From Gammaproteobacteria bacterium (GTDB lineage: Bacteria > Pseudomonadota > Gammaproteobacteria > Enterobacterales > Alteromonadaceae), in contig JAHJZX010000034.1 of NCBI GenBank assembly GCA_018826295.1, positions 29,397 to 93,396 on the forward strand: a stretch of 64,000 nt of DNA, given 5' to 3'. Positions 51,769-60,119 of this stretch are shown here, piece after piece. Below the pieces are notes generated by a model. That model did not search any database. It worked only from the letters and a program-made list of their open reading frames with translations, and was not told the DNA's origin. Positions within the stretch are counted from its first letter, which is position 1. The number at the start of each line of letters is the position of its first letter. The translations under genes were made by a program, and so were the position numbers.

Positions 51769-53190
51769 TCACTGCATGCTTTGCCACTCTAAAAACATTT
51801 TCTCTGTAACACCTAACCCAATAATTGAGCCTTCATGCAGTTGCGAAAGGTCGCTGAGTGTCATACTGATAAACTTATCTTCTGATGTAATGTTGTTATC
51901 TCGGCAGTATTGCTCAAGGTATTGGTTAGCAGCAGCCTCATCAAGCTTTTTGCGAATAATATGACCCATCGCTCTTTTTCTATCAGCCCTATATTGTATG
52001 CGGTAAGCATCAATTTCTCCCAATGATTCAGTAACGACGTCATACTGCTGACATGAGCGCAAATACGCCCATTCAAATAGCTCAAGTGCAGGCTCAATTT
52101 GGTTTGTTTCATAGAAATACAGCAAAGACTTAAAGTAATCTTCTTGCGGCACATCAATAAAGCTTAAAGGGCATAAGTTGTTCTGGATAAAAGGAATATT
52201 ACATGACAGTCGTGCAGTGCGTTTATTTACGTCTTCAAAGGGCTGCAAGTACGACAAGTGTATCAATAAAAAGAAACTTTTTTCAAACGGGTCTTCAATT
52301 TTATCCGCTTTACGCAAAATAAGGGTTAAGTATTCATTTAACTGATGTGGGTTGCTCAGTGGCAAATAAGCAGATTTACCAATAAATACTTCCACTTGCC
52401 GCACATTGCCACAAGCATTTGGGTTTGCCAGCAGGTCTTGTGATAACAGTGCGTGAATATTTCTTATTGTGAACGCATTAACTACGATTTCTTCCGCATT
52501 TTCAATCAAGAATTCAATTGCTTCCTTGTGATTCATGATCATTACAGCCTCTTCATGAACTTTACCTTCAGCAGTTAAACCTTGCTCTATCAACTTTTGA
52601 GTATCGAGTTTCGAATAGGTATTACCCTCTAATCGACTTGAGTTATAGGACAAGTCAATTAACAATCGTTGACTAATTTTTTTAGCGTAGGTGCCTGCGG
52701 CTAATTGTTCATTAAACCGCTTACCCGCTTCATGTAATCGAACTCTTATTGCTTCAGGCACGTACTGAGTTTTATTGGGAATATAGTTATCTACTAAGGA
52801 AAATTGATAGCTCGATTTTTCTCGTGCATAAGAAGGTGTATCTAAGTAACTTAATAAGGACATTACATCACTCGAAAATATAGGATGTTTGTCCTCACTA
52901 CCAACTTCTGTCCTTACACTTTCCTGCAAAGTGTCCTCAATCGACACCTTAAAGACACTTTTTACTACATTTCTGTCCTTATAAACATAGTATTTAGTAT
53001 GGCTTTTCTCTCCACGAGATAGCAGCACTCCCTCTTCAACCATAGACCATATGCGTCTTTGCAAGGTTTTCTTGTTGATAGAGAGTGAGAGTGTTTTCTC
53101 TATTTCACCAAGACTCATGGGAGCACCTTTTTCAGCAATATGGGCTAAAATTGATGATTTTTCTTGTTCAAGACGTGCTTTTTTGCTCAT
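51769..53190 (-). CDS. Fic-like protein with N-terminal winged helix and Gln in place of catalytic His
   Basis: 473 residues. An N-terminal winged-helix region (about 1-70, with a MSLGEIEKTLSLSINKKTLQRRIW core) is followed by the Fic inhibitory-helix motif SSRLEGN near residue 188 and the Fic core HLSYLQPFEDVNKRTARL near 310. In active Fic enzymes this reads HPFxxGNGR; here the histidine is Gln (codon CAG) and the Gly before Asn-Lys is Val. Fic proteins transfer AMP or other nucleotides to Ser/Thr/Tyr of targets; without the general base this one probably cannot, or acts differently. I recall a subfamily with the same LQPF..VNKR signature, so the change is probably conserved, not damage. Repeated AAGGACA sites lie upstream. 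Confidence 0.78.
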   Translation of the reverse strand: MSKKARLEQEKSSILAHIAEKGAPMSLGEIEKTLSLSINKKTLQRRIWSMVEEGVLLSRGEKSHTKYYVYKDRNVVKSVFKVSIEDTLQESVRTEVGSEDKHPIFSSDVMSLLSYLDTPSYAREKSSYQFSLVDNYIPNKTQYVPEAIRVRLHEAGKRFNEQLAAGTYAKKISQRLLIDLSYNSSRLEGNTYSKLDTQKLIEQGLTAEGKVHEEAVMIMNHKEAIEFLIENAEEIVVNAFTIRNIHALLSQDLLANPNACGNVRQVEVFIGKSAYLPLSNPHQLNEYLTLILRKADKIEDPFEKSFFLLIHLSYLQPFEDVNKRTARLSCNIPFIQNNLCPLSFIDVPQEDYFKSLLYFYETNQIEPALELFEWAYLRSCQQYDVVTESLGEIDAYRIQYRADRKRAMGHIIRKKLDEAAANQYLEQYCRDNNITSEDKFISMTLSDLSQLHEGSIIGLGVTEKMFLEWQSMQ

Positions 53191-53193
53191 AGC

Positions 53194-53224
53194 TTAAGGA
53201 CAAAATTAATAAATATGTCCTTAA
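53194..53224 (-). promoter_or_regulatory. Inverted repeat of AAGGACA upstream of the Fic-like gene
   Basis: TTAAGGACA (53194-53202) and TGTCCTTAA (53216-53224) form a perfect 9-bp inverted repeat with 13 bases between, ending four bases before the start codon region. More copies of AAAGGACA occur at 53257-53264 and 53287-53294. Several GTCCTT copies also occur inside the first 300 bases of the gene. The pattern fits autoregulation by the winged-helix domain. Confidence 0.5.
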
Positions 53225-53532
53225 GTTATACCTGTAAAAGACAAAAATCAAATTGCAAAGGACATAAGTCGATATAAAGGCCCATCAAAGGACACTTTTG
53301 TGCTTTTCGTCCAATGCTACTTTGAACTGGTTGCCGTTGGGTTTTGGCGGCAAGCTGGGAGGCCAATTAACTCAACCACGTTTTTTCGAATTACAAACCG
53401 GGACGTCATCGCCGAAGTAAAGTAACGGAGAAACTTCTGCCAAATTTCAGCTATTGCTGACAACCGGAGGTTGAGTTTCAAATAAGATCCGGTTGCACCA
53501 ATAATGTGTTCGTTTCAAGCTGGACATTAATT
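53225..53532. other. Gene-free stretch with further repeats
   Basis: About 310 bases. It contains two more direct copies of AAAGGACA, an inverted repeat CAACCGGA (53461-53468) / TCCGGTTG (53488-53495), and one copy of the TTGCTGACAACC repeat described separately (53445-53465). No gene is seen on either strand. Confidence 0.5.
53445..53465. repeat. Copy 1 of a 21-bp near-identical repeat in the AT-rich block
   Basis: TTTCAGCTATTGCTGACAACC here matches TTTAAGCTGTTGCTGACAACC at 56034-56054 at 19 of 21 bases in the same orientation. Both lie in the 3' flank of a small minus-strand orphan gene. Confidence 0.5.
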
Positions 53533-53769
53533 TTAATACAGCACTTTTAACGGAGGAGGGCCATCATTCTTCACCTTATTCACCGCTTCAGTCCAATACT
53601 CCCAGAATGCGGAGTCAGCCGGAGTGTCAGCTTCCAGCCAATATTCCCCCCCACTAAGAATATCAGTTAAGTCTTTAGAGCCGGTCGCAGCTAGGTAGGC
53701 TTGGAGCATGTATAGCATCGCTTCATACCCTTCTTTTTCAGTAATGGTTCTATTGCTGCTAATTTTCAT
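53533..53769 (-). CDS. Hypothetical small acidic protein
   Basis: 78 residues. The pattern YEAMLYMLQAYLAATGS, then LTDILSGGEYWLEADTPADSAFWEYW resembles small acidic proteins that are often located in polymorphic-toxin immunity arrays, but no toxin gene is present in this window. The ribosome site is weak. Isolated between a gene-free stretch and an opposing frame. Confidence 0.55.
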   Translation of the reverse strand: MKISSNRTITEKEGYEAMLYMLQAYLAATGSKDLTDILSGGEYWLEADTPADSAFWEYWTEAVNKVKNDGPPPLKVLY

Positions 53770-54085
53770 ACTTCAATTCAATCCGTATCCGATTACAATA
53801 TTTGAGTTTCCGGGTTGTTACATCACTACTCAGGTAAATAAGGAGCAGGTGTTAAATTATACCTTTTCCAGAAAACCCAAAGATGTGAACACGATGGGCT
53901 GTTGTGGATTCTTTATTCAAGGGGTAGCGCTATACGGCAAAGAGCCAGATTATCCTGATTATCTTGTCCGATCTACGCCAGATGGTAAAAGTCTCTTTGT
54001 CATTAAGTTAATAGTGAGCTTGTTGAGAAAGGCTGCTGGCTTTGGATTTAGCAAATCTATGTTTTTACCCGGTCAAATCTCGTGA
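53708..54085 (+). CDS. Doubtful plus-strand frame, possible gene fragment
   Basis: A 125-codon open frame. The first 25 codons overlap the acidic protein gene on the other strand and look like its shadow. The later part (PITIFEFPGCYITTQVNKEQ, ALYGKEPDYPDYLVRSTPDG) has protein-like composition without an ATG of its own or ribosome site. It overlaps the end of the convergent gene at 54073. It may be a truncated gene, but chance is possible. Confidence 0.28.
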   Translation: MYSIASYPSFSVMVLLLLIFILQFNPYPITIFEFPGCYITTQVNKEQVLNYTFSRKPKDVNTMGCCGFFIQGVALYGKEPDYPDYLVRSTPDGKSLFVIKLIVSLLRKAAGFGFSKSMFLPGQIS

Positions 54086-54603
54086 GCGGATTCCGGCCAA
54101 CAATATAGTCGCTTATTAACTTCTGTAATATCAGGTGCAAGATCCACAAGCCACGCAAGCTCTGAATCAAGCAAGGTCGTGATCAGTATAGATTCACCTG
54201 TCCTCAGATGAATTAAGCCATAAAAATAGCTGGATGCAGGTAACAATCTCAATCCTCCCCAAGCAACTGGAAGAGTTAAATGTAAAACGACCTTTTCAAT
54301 CAAAGATAAGTTAATAACACGTTCAGACTTAGGGCCAACTAATGTAAATTTATCTGAACTTCTACAGCTTACTATTTTCAATCCTTTGTTTAATTTTGAG
54401 TATCTGATATGCAATATCAATTCAGGTGTAAAAAATAATAGAAAAAAGAAAATAGCAAATAATATTGAAAAATCTACCCGTCTTACATCACTATTAATGC
54501 CAAAGCATATCGGTAGTAATGCGCAGCCAGTAGCATACATAAACCATGGCCAGCATTGTGTAATATGTGATTTAAGATTTATCTCCATAGTAAATTTATT
54601 CAT
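54073..54603 (-). CDS. Hypothetical membrane protein
   Basis: 176 residues. Two hydrophobic helices (about 18-36 and 46-66) precede a soluble part (about 75-176) of mixed beta/alpha type (FTLVGPKSERVINLSLIEKVVLHLTL). This resembles the two-helix-plus-PH-like layout of small bacterial membrane proteins; no specific family recognised. Starts at ATG 54603 or 54588; ribosome site is unclear. AT-rich like its neighbours. Confidence 0.5.
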   Translation of the reverse strand: MNKFTMEINLKSHITQCWPWFMYATGCALLPICFGINSDVRRVDFSILFAIFFFLLFFTPELILHIRYSKLNKGLKIVSCRSSDKFTLVGPKSERVINLSLIEKVVLHLTLPVAWGGLRLLPASSYFYGLIHLRTGESILITTLLDSELAWLVDLAPDITEVNKRLYCWPESAHEI

Positions 54604-54732
54604 AAATAGTAAATTTAGCCCTTGAAGTTATGCGTGGTGTTAACGGGGAGCCATGTGTTATCTTGATTTTTTAGTTTGATTAAATAACACAGGACCTTCA
54701 AAATAATCTTCTTCTTATTACCCGAGGCAAAG

Positions 54733-55191
54733 CTATAATCTATCAAAAAATAGTTTAGTCCTCCTTATGAATTCGTCTACATTAGCTTCAGGTACTTTAT
54801 TATTCAGAATCCTTAGTTTTTCACATGAATCAATAAACTCGTCACAAATAATACTCCTGAGTCTATCTTCTGAACAATCTAGTAGTTCATCATAAGCCTC
54901 ATTGCTTATTTTTAGGTCATATGTACAGAAACCGTCATAATTGACCTCTCCTGAAATAGGGTTGTTAATGGTCATTTTTTCTCGGTAAATTAATTTTCGA
55001 GGTTTCACAAATTCTTCAAAGCCAGGGCGATTTCGCTTCAAAATAACTTTAACGCCCAAATATTCGATTTTTAAAGCATTGTCAAAGCGATATTGAAAAT
55101 CAATTAATCCTTTGAAAATATCAGATATAGTTTTAAATCTCTTTTCCATGTTTAAATCAGTTTCATAAACATAGCTTAAATTTAATTTCAT
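54733..55191 (-). CDS. Hypothetical protein, possible immunity-type (Imm44-like)
   Basis: 152 residues with AGGA before the ATG. N-terminus MKLNLSYVYETDLNMEKRF, then an internal region with REKMTINNPISGEVNYDGFCTYDLKISNEAYDELL. The layout (an N-terminal helix after a short strand, and a basic strand with PRKLIYREKM before LKISNEAYDEL) recalls immunity proteins of the Imm44 type; this is a weak resemblance and no toxin partner is seen. AT-rich, orphan. Confidence 0.5.
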   Translation of the reverse strand: MKLNLSYVYETDLNMEKRFKTISDIFKGLIDFQYRFDNALKIEYLGVKVILKRNRPGFEEFVKPRKLIYREKMTINNPISGEVNYDGFCTYDLKISNEAYDELLDCSEDRLRSIICDEFIDSCEKLRILNNKVPEANVDEFIRRTKLFFDRL

Positions 55192-55448
55192 CGTCTTATC
55201 CTGTTTCCTCGCGGTAATTGGCCGTGAGTCGCTAAGTATGTATAGATTTATATTTTCTCACTCATCAAGATTTGTTGCTTGTTATCATGCGGTTGCTTCG
55301 TTACTGGGTACTGGCATCGAAAAGCATCGCGCTAATGGGGGGCCTGAGGTCTCCAAGCAGATTTTGCTCTCTAAGCAAGACCGTTTTTTTATCCAGCCCA
55401 GCTAATTGGGCGGTATGATCAGGAAAACGATGTATTTTCTCAGTAGTA

Positions 55449-55967
55449 CTATTTTTTAATTACAACGATGTTTGACATTTTATTAAAGCAGCCAAGCATT
55501 TTTTCACTTTCGTAGACACAGGCATCTTTCAGCATATAGAAACCGATGTACTCTGTGGCAGCTTCAAATTTATATATATCATCGAGGTTAACACTGAAGC
55601 ATTGTCTGCCACTGGCAGAAAAATTTAGTTCGGACTCAACGTCGATTCTTTTCAATTGGTTCTGCTTGAGGAAATCAGTACCTTCAACCACTTTCAACCA
55701 CGGCGAATATATATCACTATCGTGACTTAAGTAGTCCTTTAGCAAGTAAAACCTTATGCCATGAATTTTTAGTTGTTCGGGACCTAGAAAAGCAGATCGC
55801 AATACAAAGTCACGGTCCTGCTCATTTCTTATACACACTGTTGCTGAGCACAGACCGTCGTTACAGGTTGCTTTTAAGTTCAGAGCCACAGGTGCAGGAC
55901 TCATGATAGACAAATCACCTGCGAAAACTTGAGGTAACAAAAAAAGTAACAAACTAAAAATTTTCAT
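55449..55967 (-). CDS. Hypothetical exported protein with cysteine pairs
   Basis: 172 residues from the ATG at 55967; signal peptide MKIFSLLLFLLPQVFAG. The mature part has CNDGLCSATVCIRN near residue 36 and CVYESEKMLGCFN near 153, suggesting two disulfides, and a beta-rich pattern (LKIHGIRFYLLKDYL, RQCFSVNLDDIYKF). No recognised domain. AT-rich and part of the orphan series. Confidence 0.58.
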   Translation of the reverse strand: MKIFSLLLFLLPQVFAGDLSIMSPAPVALNLKATCNDGLCSATVCIRNEQDRDFVLRSAFLGPEQLKIHGIRFYLLKDYLSHDSDIYSPWLKVVEGTDFLKQNQLKRIDVESELNFSASGRQCFSVNLDDIYKFEAATEYIGFYMLKDACVYESEKMLGCFNKMSNIVVIKK

Positions 55968-56033
55968 AAACCACACCCAAGCACACTAACTTTATTTAAA
56001 TACAAAGAGCCAAGTCTTGCCTTTTACCGCTAT

Positions 56034-56054
56034 TTTAAGCTGTTGCTGACAACC
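56034..56054. repeat. Copy 2 of the 21-bp repeat
   Basis: TTTAAGCTGTTGCTGACAACC, 19 of 21 identical to 53445-53465 and in direct orientation, 2.6 kb apart. It lies between two of the orphan genes. Confidence 0.5.
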
Positions 56055-56131
56055 AGATTTTACTTAAACATCTTAAAAAATCTTACTTTTTTATCCTGCC
56101 AAGCTATAAGAAGTATTAGTGGGTGGCTCGT

Positions 56132-56506
56132 TTATTTTTTTATAATAAAATAAACAGAAAATACGGATAGCAATATCATAACTATGGCAATGATGTTGTA
56201 TATCGCAACCTCTTTTTTAATCTGCTTACTACTTAGATTTTCTCTATTCGGGTAGAAGTCTGATTCATCTAGCTTAATTAACCTGAGCATAAGGAAAATA
56301 ATGCCACCTAAAATAATGAAAAATGGGATGATTAGATCGTAAGAGTCAAACATCCAAACTGATACAAAAAAAGAAATTGGAACAGCAATTTGGCTCCAAA
56401 AAAAGCCTTTCTGCATACTCGTAAAGGACATAGCAAAGCGAGGAGAATTTTTTTGTGTAGTTAAATGCGCGCCTCTGACGAAGGCTTTATAGATTCGTAG
56501 TAGCAT
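56132..56506 (-). CDS. Hypothetical membrane protein
   Basis: 124 residues with GGGGGACAAA directly before the ATG. Three hydrophobic segments (about 36-50, 58-76 and 98-120) and a basic N-terminus. No recognised family. Stands alone, AT-rich, ending before the 56.57 kb terminator region's left side. Confidence 0.6.
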   Translation of the reverse strand: MLLRIYKAFVRGAHLTTQKNSPRFAMSFTSMQKGFFWSQIAVPISFFVSVWMFDSYDLIIPFFIILGGIIFLMLRLIKLDESDFYPNRENLSSKQIKKEVAIYNIIAIVMILLSVFSVYFIIKK

Positions 56507-56569
56507 TTTGTCCCCCTGGCCAAGTTTTTACTTGTACCTTAACAGGTTGTTGCTGAGCAAGGGGAATAA

Positions 56570-56599
56570 AAAAAGCCCTAATATTGCTTAGGGCTTTTT
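56570..56599. terminator. Bidirectional terminator between the orphan series and the GlyGly-CTERM gene
   Basis: AAAAAGCCCTA and TAGGGCTTTTT form an 11-bp stem with an 8-base loop and A/T tracts on both sides. It follows the stop of the minus-strand gene at 56608. Confidence 0.82.
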
Positions 56600-56607
56600 A
56601 AGCAGTG

Positions 56608-59295
56608 TTAGTGTTTACGCAGGCTGCGTGGCAGGGTTAACGCGGCCAGTAAGCTTAATAATAGCCAGTGTAAGCTGCCGCCTGAACTTTTCTCGGTTTC
56701 AGCTGCTTTGGCGGTTACGTTAATTTGCATGCTGTGGCTTGATACTGCACCGGCAGAATCGCTGATGCTAAAACTCAAATCTACCATGCCAACAGTGTTT
56801 AACTTGCCGGTGATTAAGCCGGCTGCTGATAAATTTACACCGGCTGGCACTGATGTCAGCGTAAATTGCAGCGCCTGGCCTTCCGGATCAGTGTAGTAAG
56901 GTGCCAGTTCAAATTGCAGTGCATCGCCCTGTGCGACTGTCGCTGTAGGCGCTGCGGCCTTGGCAACTGGTGCCAGGTTAATCTGGTAGTTTGCTTTGGC
57001 AATGGAAGCTAAGCCAGCTGTGTCGGTGGCAGTGATATCCAGGCTGCCTACCGTGGCTAACTGGCCGTCAAAGGTAAGGACACCGGTATCGGTTAAGGCG
57101 AAATTGTTGGCCGCATTTAGCAGGCCAAAAGAGATGGTATCAGCTTCGTCGTCGGTAAACACAGAGTTTAACGCCAACTGATAAGTTTTGCCCTGGTGCA
57201 GGCGTAGTTGCAGTAAGTCTGGTGTTGATACCGTAGGCGCGCTGTTGTGCGATAGTTTTACCAGCTTTTTGCTATTGCTATCGTAAATGCCCAGTTGGTT
57301 GTCTAGCGAAACTAACTGCGTTGGCCTGACGTTAAATTGCTGCTGCGCCTCATCGTTGGCCAGGCTTAATATGCGCAGCCAGCTGCCGTTATGGCTGTTG
57401 AGCTCGTAAACGTGCAGGTTTTCCCATTCTCTTACCGTAGCGAAGCGCTTGCCGAACAAGGTCCATTCGGCCGGAGAATGGCGCATAAACTGGTTGGTCA
57501 GTAGGGTTAGGCTACCATCAGTTTCCTGACGCAATGTCTGCAGATAAGTGTTACTGCGCAGCGTAATCACATTGTCATGAACGTCATAACCACTCAAGGT
57601 TGGAAAGCTCTGCGTGCTATAAAGGTTTTGCTGCTGTAAGCGGCTGTTTTCAATAACAAAGTGGCTTATTGATTGGTTGGTTTGATCTGCCGTGTAGATA
57701 TGATTACCTGCTGTGAACACCATCTGCACATTGGCGATACCGATCACGCCTGAGGCGCCATTTACCACAGCATCAACAAACTGTAGTTGATTGTCTGAGG
57801 TTAATTGAAACAGGCTCAAACTGTTGCCCTTAGCCACCAGTACGTTGTTGTTTAAATTCGCAGTGGTTTTGTTGCTGATATAGTAATTCTGCTCGTTCGG
57901 AAATTGCAGTGTACCCTGTTTTAACAGTTGCAACTGACCACGGCCTTCGTCCAGCTTAATCACGGAATAGCGGTTGCCTTGTAAAATAGCAAACAGGTTA
58001 TTGCCAAGGTTCAGACTGGCGAACTCGTTATAACTCTGGTCATAACCAAGCAACTCAGTGGTTGTCAGGCGTTGCGTTAACTGTGGTAAGTTGCTTTCGT
58101 TAAGTTTAAACAGGTTCCAGCTACCATCGCCGCGTTGCAACATAAAATGTGGCGTTAGATTAAACCGATTGAACGGATCACTCAGGTTCAGCATTACCTC
58201 TAACTGGCCAGGTGCTATGTGAGCCTGTTGTGTTAAATCGAGGGTTGATAACTGCCTTAAACCATCATTGCCCAGCAAGGTGGTACTGCTTGCGCCGGTA
58301 CTGATGTCTCGTAATTGATAGCTATTTAAATTGTAACTAATGACCTTCTGCAGGCTTTGACTGTTAATCAGCGCCAGTTCCTGATAGTTTCTGGCAAGAA
58401 AATGGCTGCTATCCACAAAATAAGTGTCATTGTAGTGGTTTGGCAATACACCGGTATAGGCTTCTGTCAGTTGCGCGCTGGCAGCGTCAAAATTGAGGCC
58501 ATAGACTTGTTCGTCGTTGCCGTAAACGAGTTGTTGCCCGTCAGCGCTGATAGTAAGGTAGGCGACACTGTGATGACCATACTGGTTGTGGTTCATTATA
58601 TGGCCGGTAATGAATTGCCATTGGCCTGTAGAATTTCGCTGGTATAGCTTCAGATTTTGCCGTGCTTCATTGTAGTAGTCATGGCTGATAGCCAGAGTAT
58701 TGTTGGCAATAGCAATATGCGATGGGTGCTTATCAAGCTGCAGGGTTTCAGGTGCAGACAGGACACCATTGCTGTTATTAAGATTGTAAACTTTTAGCGT
58801 AGAACCGTTAGAAAACGCCGCATAGCCGGCGCCAATGTGATACATGTTGGTGTAGCCGACATTTGTGCTGCTGCGGCTGCTGACTAGAGGTTGATACTGT
58901 GCATCCAGCGCGATTGATACCGCATTACCATTGCTAAGATACATAAACCAGGCGTCATTGTCGGCGACTTTTACCAGGCCAATACTATCGTAATCATTCA
59001 GGCCTAACTCAGTCTTGTTAAATTCACCCACTAAGCGGTATTGGCCGCTCTCTACCACGTAAATTGCTAACCCCAGATTGCTGCTGACAATGGTTACTTT
59101 ATCGCCTTGTACCACACGTTCAGCATAGGGAAGTATACCCTCGTTAAGTGTCTCTGCTGTTTGCAAAGTAATGGCTTGATTAACGTAATCGAATATTGGC
59201 TGAGTCAGCTCAGCGTCGTATAGCGGAGTGAGTGGTTGAGCTGCGGTTGCGGGCAGCATGGCCAACATTAATCCGGCGAGCAAAGCAGTTCGCAT
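56608..59295 (-). CDS. Large surface protein with cadherin-like repeats and GlyGly-CTERM sorting signal
   Basis: 895 residues. Signal peptide MRTALLAGLMLAMLPATAA; residues 25-690 are a beta-propeller-like region of repeated bladed sequences without catalytic motif. About 690-865 hold two Ig/cadherin-like domains (VFTDDEADTISFGLL, YYTDPEGQALQFTLTSVPAG). The C-terminus SSGGSLHWLLLSLLAALTL plus PRSLRKH is the tripartite GlyGly-CTERM signal (Gly-Gly, helix, basic end), which the rhombosortase protease cleaves before export to the cell surface by type II secretion. AGGA precedes the ATG. The function is unknown; surface adhesion or matrix is likely. No rhombosortase gene is in the window. Confidence 0.85.
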   Translation of the reverse strand: MRTALLAGLMLAMLPATAAQPLTPLYDAELTQPIFDYVNQAITLQTAETLNEGILPYAERVVQGDKVTIVSSNLGLAIYVVESGQYRLVGEFNKTELGLNDYDSIGLVKVADNDAWFMYLSNGNAVSIALDAQYQPLVSSRSSTNVGYTNMYHIGAGYAAFSNGSTLKVYNLNNSNGVLSAPETLQLDKHPSHIAIANNTLAISHDYYNEARQNLKLYQRNSTGQWQFITGHIMNHNQYGHHSVAYLTISADGQQLVYGNDEQVYGLNFDAASAQLTEAYTGVLPNHYNDTYFVDSSHFLARNYQELALINSQSLQKVISYNLNSYQLRDISTGASSTTLLGNDGLRQLSTLDLTQQAHIAPGQLEVMLNLSDPFNRFNLTPHFMLQRGDGSWNLFKLNESNLPQLTQRLTTTELLGYDQSYNEFASLNLGNNLFAILQGNRYSVIKLDEGRGQLQLLKQGTLQFPNEQNYYISNKTTANLNNNVLVAKGNSLSLFQLTSDNQLQFVDAVVNGASGVIGIANVQMVFTAGNHIYTADQTNQSISHFVIENSRLQQQNLYSTQSFPTLSGYDVHDNVITLRSNTYLQTLRQETDGSLTLLTNQFMRHSPAEWTLFGKRFATVREWENLHVYELNSHNGSWLRILSLANDEAQQQFNVRPTQLVSLDNQLGIYDSNSKKLVKLSHNSAPTVSTPDLLQLRLHQGKTYQLALNSVFTDDEADTISFGLLNAANNFALTDTGVLTFDGQLATVGSLDITATDTAGLASIAKANYQINLAPVAKAAAPTATVAQGDALQFELAPYYTDPEGQALQFTLTSVPAGVNLSAAGLITGKLNTVGMVDLSFSISDSAGAVSSHSMQINVTAKAAETEKSSGGSLHWLLLSLLAALTLPRSLRKH

Positions 59296-59508
59296 ATTTT
59301 TTATTCCTGTTTAAATGATTAACCGCTAGTGGAAGTTTGCAGATCTCTAATACCATCTATGGTAAGAGGGGCAGTCCGGTTGCGCAGTGTTTGGGGACAA
59401 AATGGCGGCAGATATTAGCAACCTGGAAACGGGAAGTAAATAAGCTCGGCCGGTTTTATAAAATGTAGTTTGAACTCACGACAGTGCTGAAATTGTGTTA
59501 ACAGGAGA

Positions 59509-59542
59509 GTGCAGCAAGGCGGTTAAAGCCACCCTGCTGCAC
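59509..59542 (-). terminator. Hairpin after dolP
   Basis: GTGCAGCA and TGCTGCAC frame inner GG/CC pairs to give a 12-of-14-bp stem directly after the dolP stop. There is no T-run on the minus strand, so the terminator call is uncertain, though position suits the end of the lpoA operon. Confidence 0.5.
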
Positions 59543-59549
59543 AACATGA

Positions 59550-60119
59550 CTAGCGGATCTCAAAAGCGCGTATTACGCGGGCGACGCCTTCGACATGGCG
59601 GGTAATTTCTACTGCTTTGGCGGCTTCCTGCTCGCTGACTATGCCCATTAAAAATACTTCAGCGTTTTCGGTCACGACTTTGATATTTAAACCACTAACT
59701 TGTTTGTCGGCCAGCAACTGGGTTTTCACTTTGGTTGAGATCCAGCTGTCGCGGGTGCGGGTGGTCAGGGCAGTGTTATTGCTCAGACGAATTTGGTTTT
59801 GTACATCGCGCACGCCGTCGAGCTGGCGCACCAGTGCCTGCGCCTGCTGGCGGATTTGCTCATTGCGGGTTTGGCCGGTTAGCAGGATCACGCCATTGTA
59901 ACTGGTGACATTGATATTGCTGCCTTCAGCGGTAGCGGCGTTATCGGCCAGCGCGCGCTGCGCTTTTAACACCACGTTTTTATCGTCAATCTGTGCGCCC
60001 AGCGTGCGTCTGTCGTTGGCGGCTGTTACTGCGCCAGCGCCACCTGCTACGACGGCCGCGGCACAGCCTTGTAATAACGCCAGCAGTGTCAGAGCGGCTA
60101 TTAATTTAATCCGGTTCAT
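59550..60119 (-). CDS. dolP: Outer-membrane BON-domain lipoprotein DolP (YraP)
   Basis: 189 residues with lipobox LALLQGC (Cys19) and two BON domains (about 40-110 and 115-189; ALADNAATAEGSNINVTSYNGVILLTGQTRNEQ and TKVKTQLLADKQVSG). DolP keeps outer-membrane integrity and interacts with the BAM complex at the division site. The start overlaps the diaA stop by four bases (ATGA-like coupling). The order lpoA-yraN-diaA-dolP is that of E. coli yraM-yraN-yraO-yraP. Confidence 0.92.
   Translation of the reverse strand: MNRIKLIAALTLLALLQGCAAAVVAGGAGAVTAANDRRTLGAQIDDKNVVLKAQRALADNAATAEGSNINVTSYNGVILLTGQTRNEQIRQQAQALVRQLDGVRDVQNQIRLSNNTALTTRTRDSWISTKVKTQLLADKQVSGLNIKVVTENAEVFLMGIVSEQEAAKAVEITRHVEGVARVIRAFEIR

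Noticed and set aside
55238..55405. A 55-codon plus-strand frame (MYRFIFSHSS...)
   Set aside because: No ribosome site, no recognised motif, and it lies in the leader of a well-supported gene on the other strand; probably chance.
51366..56506. Integron gene-cassette array
   Set aside because: The small same-strand orphan genes recall cassettes, but I found no integrase and no attC-like site with paired core sequences in the gaps; the 21-bp repeat does not fit the attC pattern.
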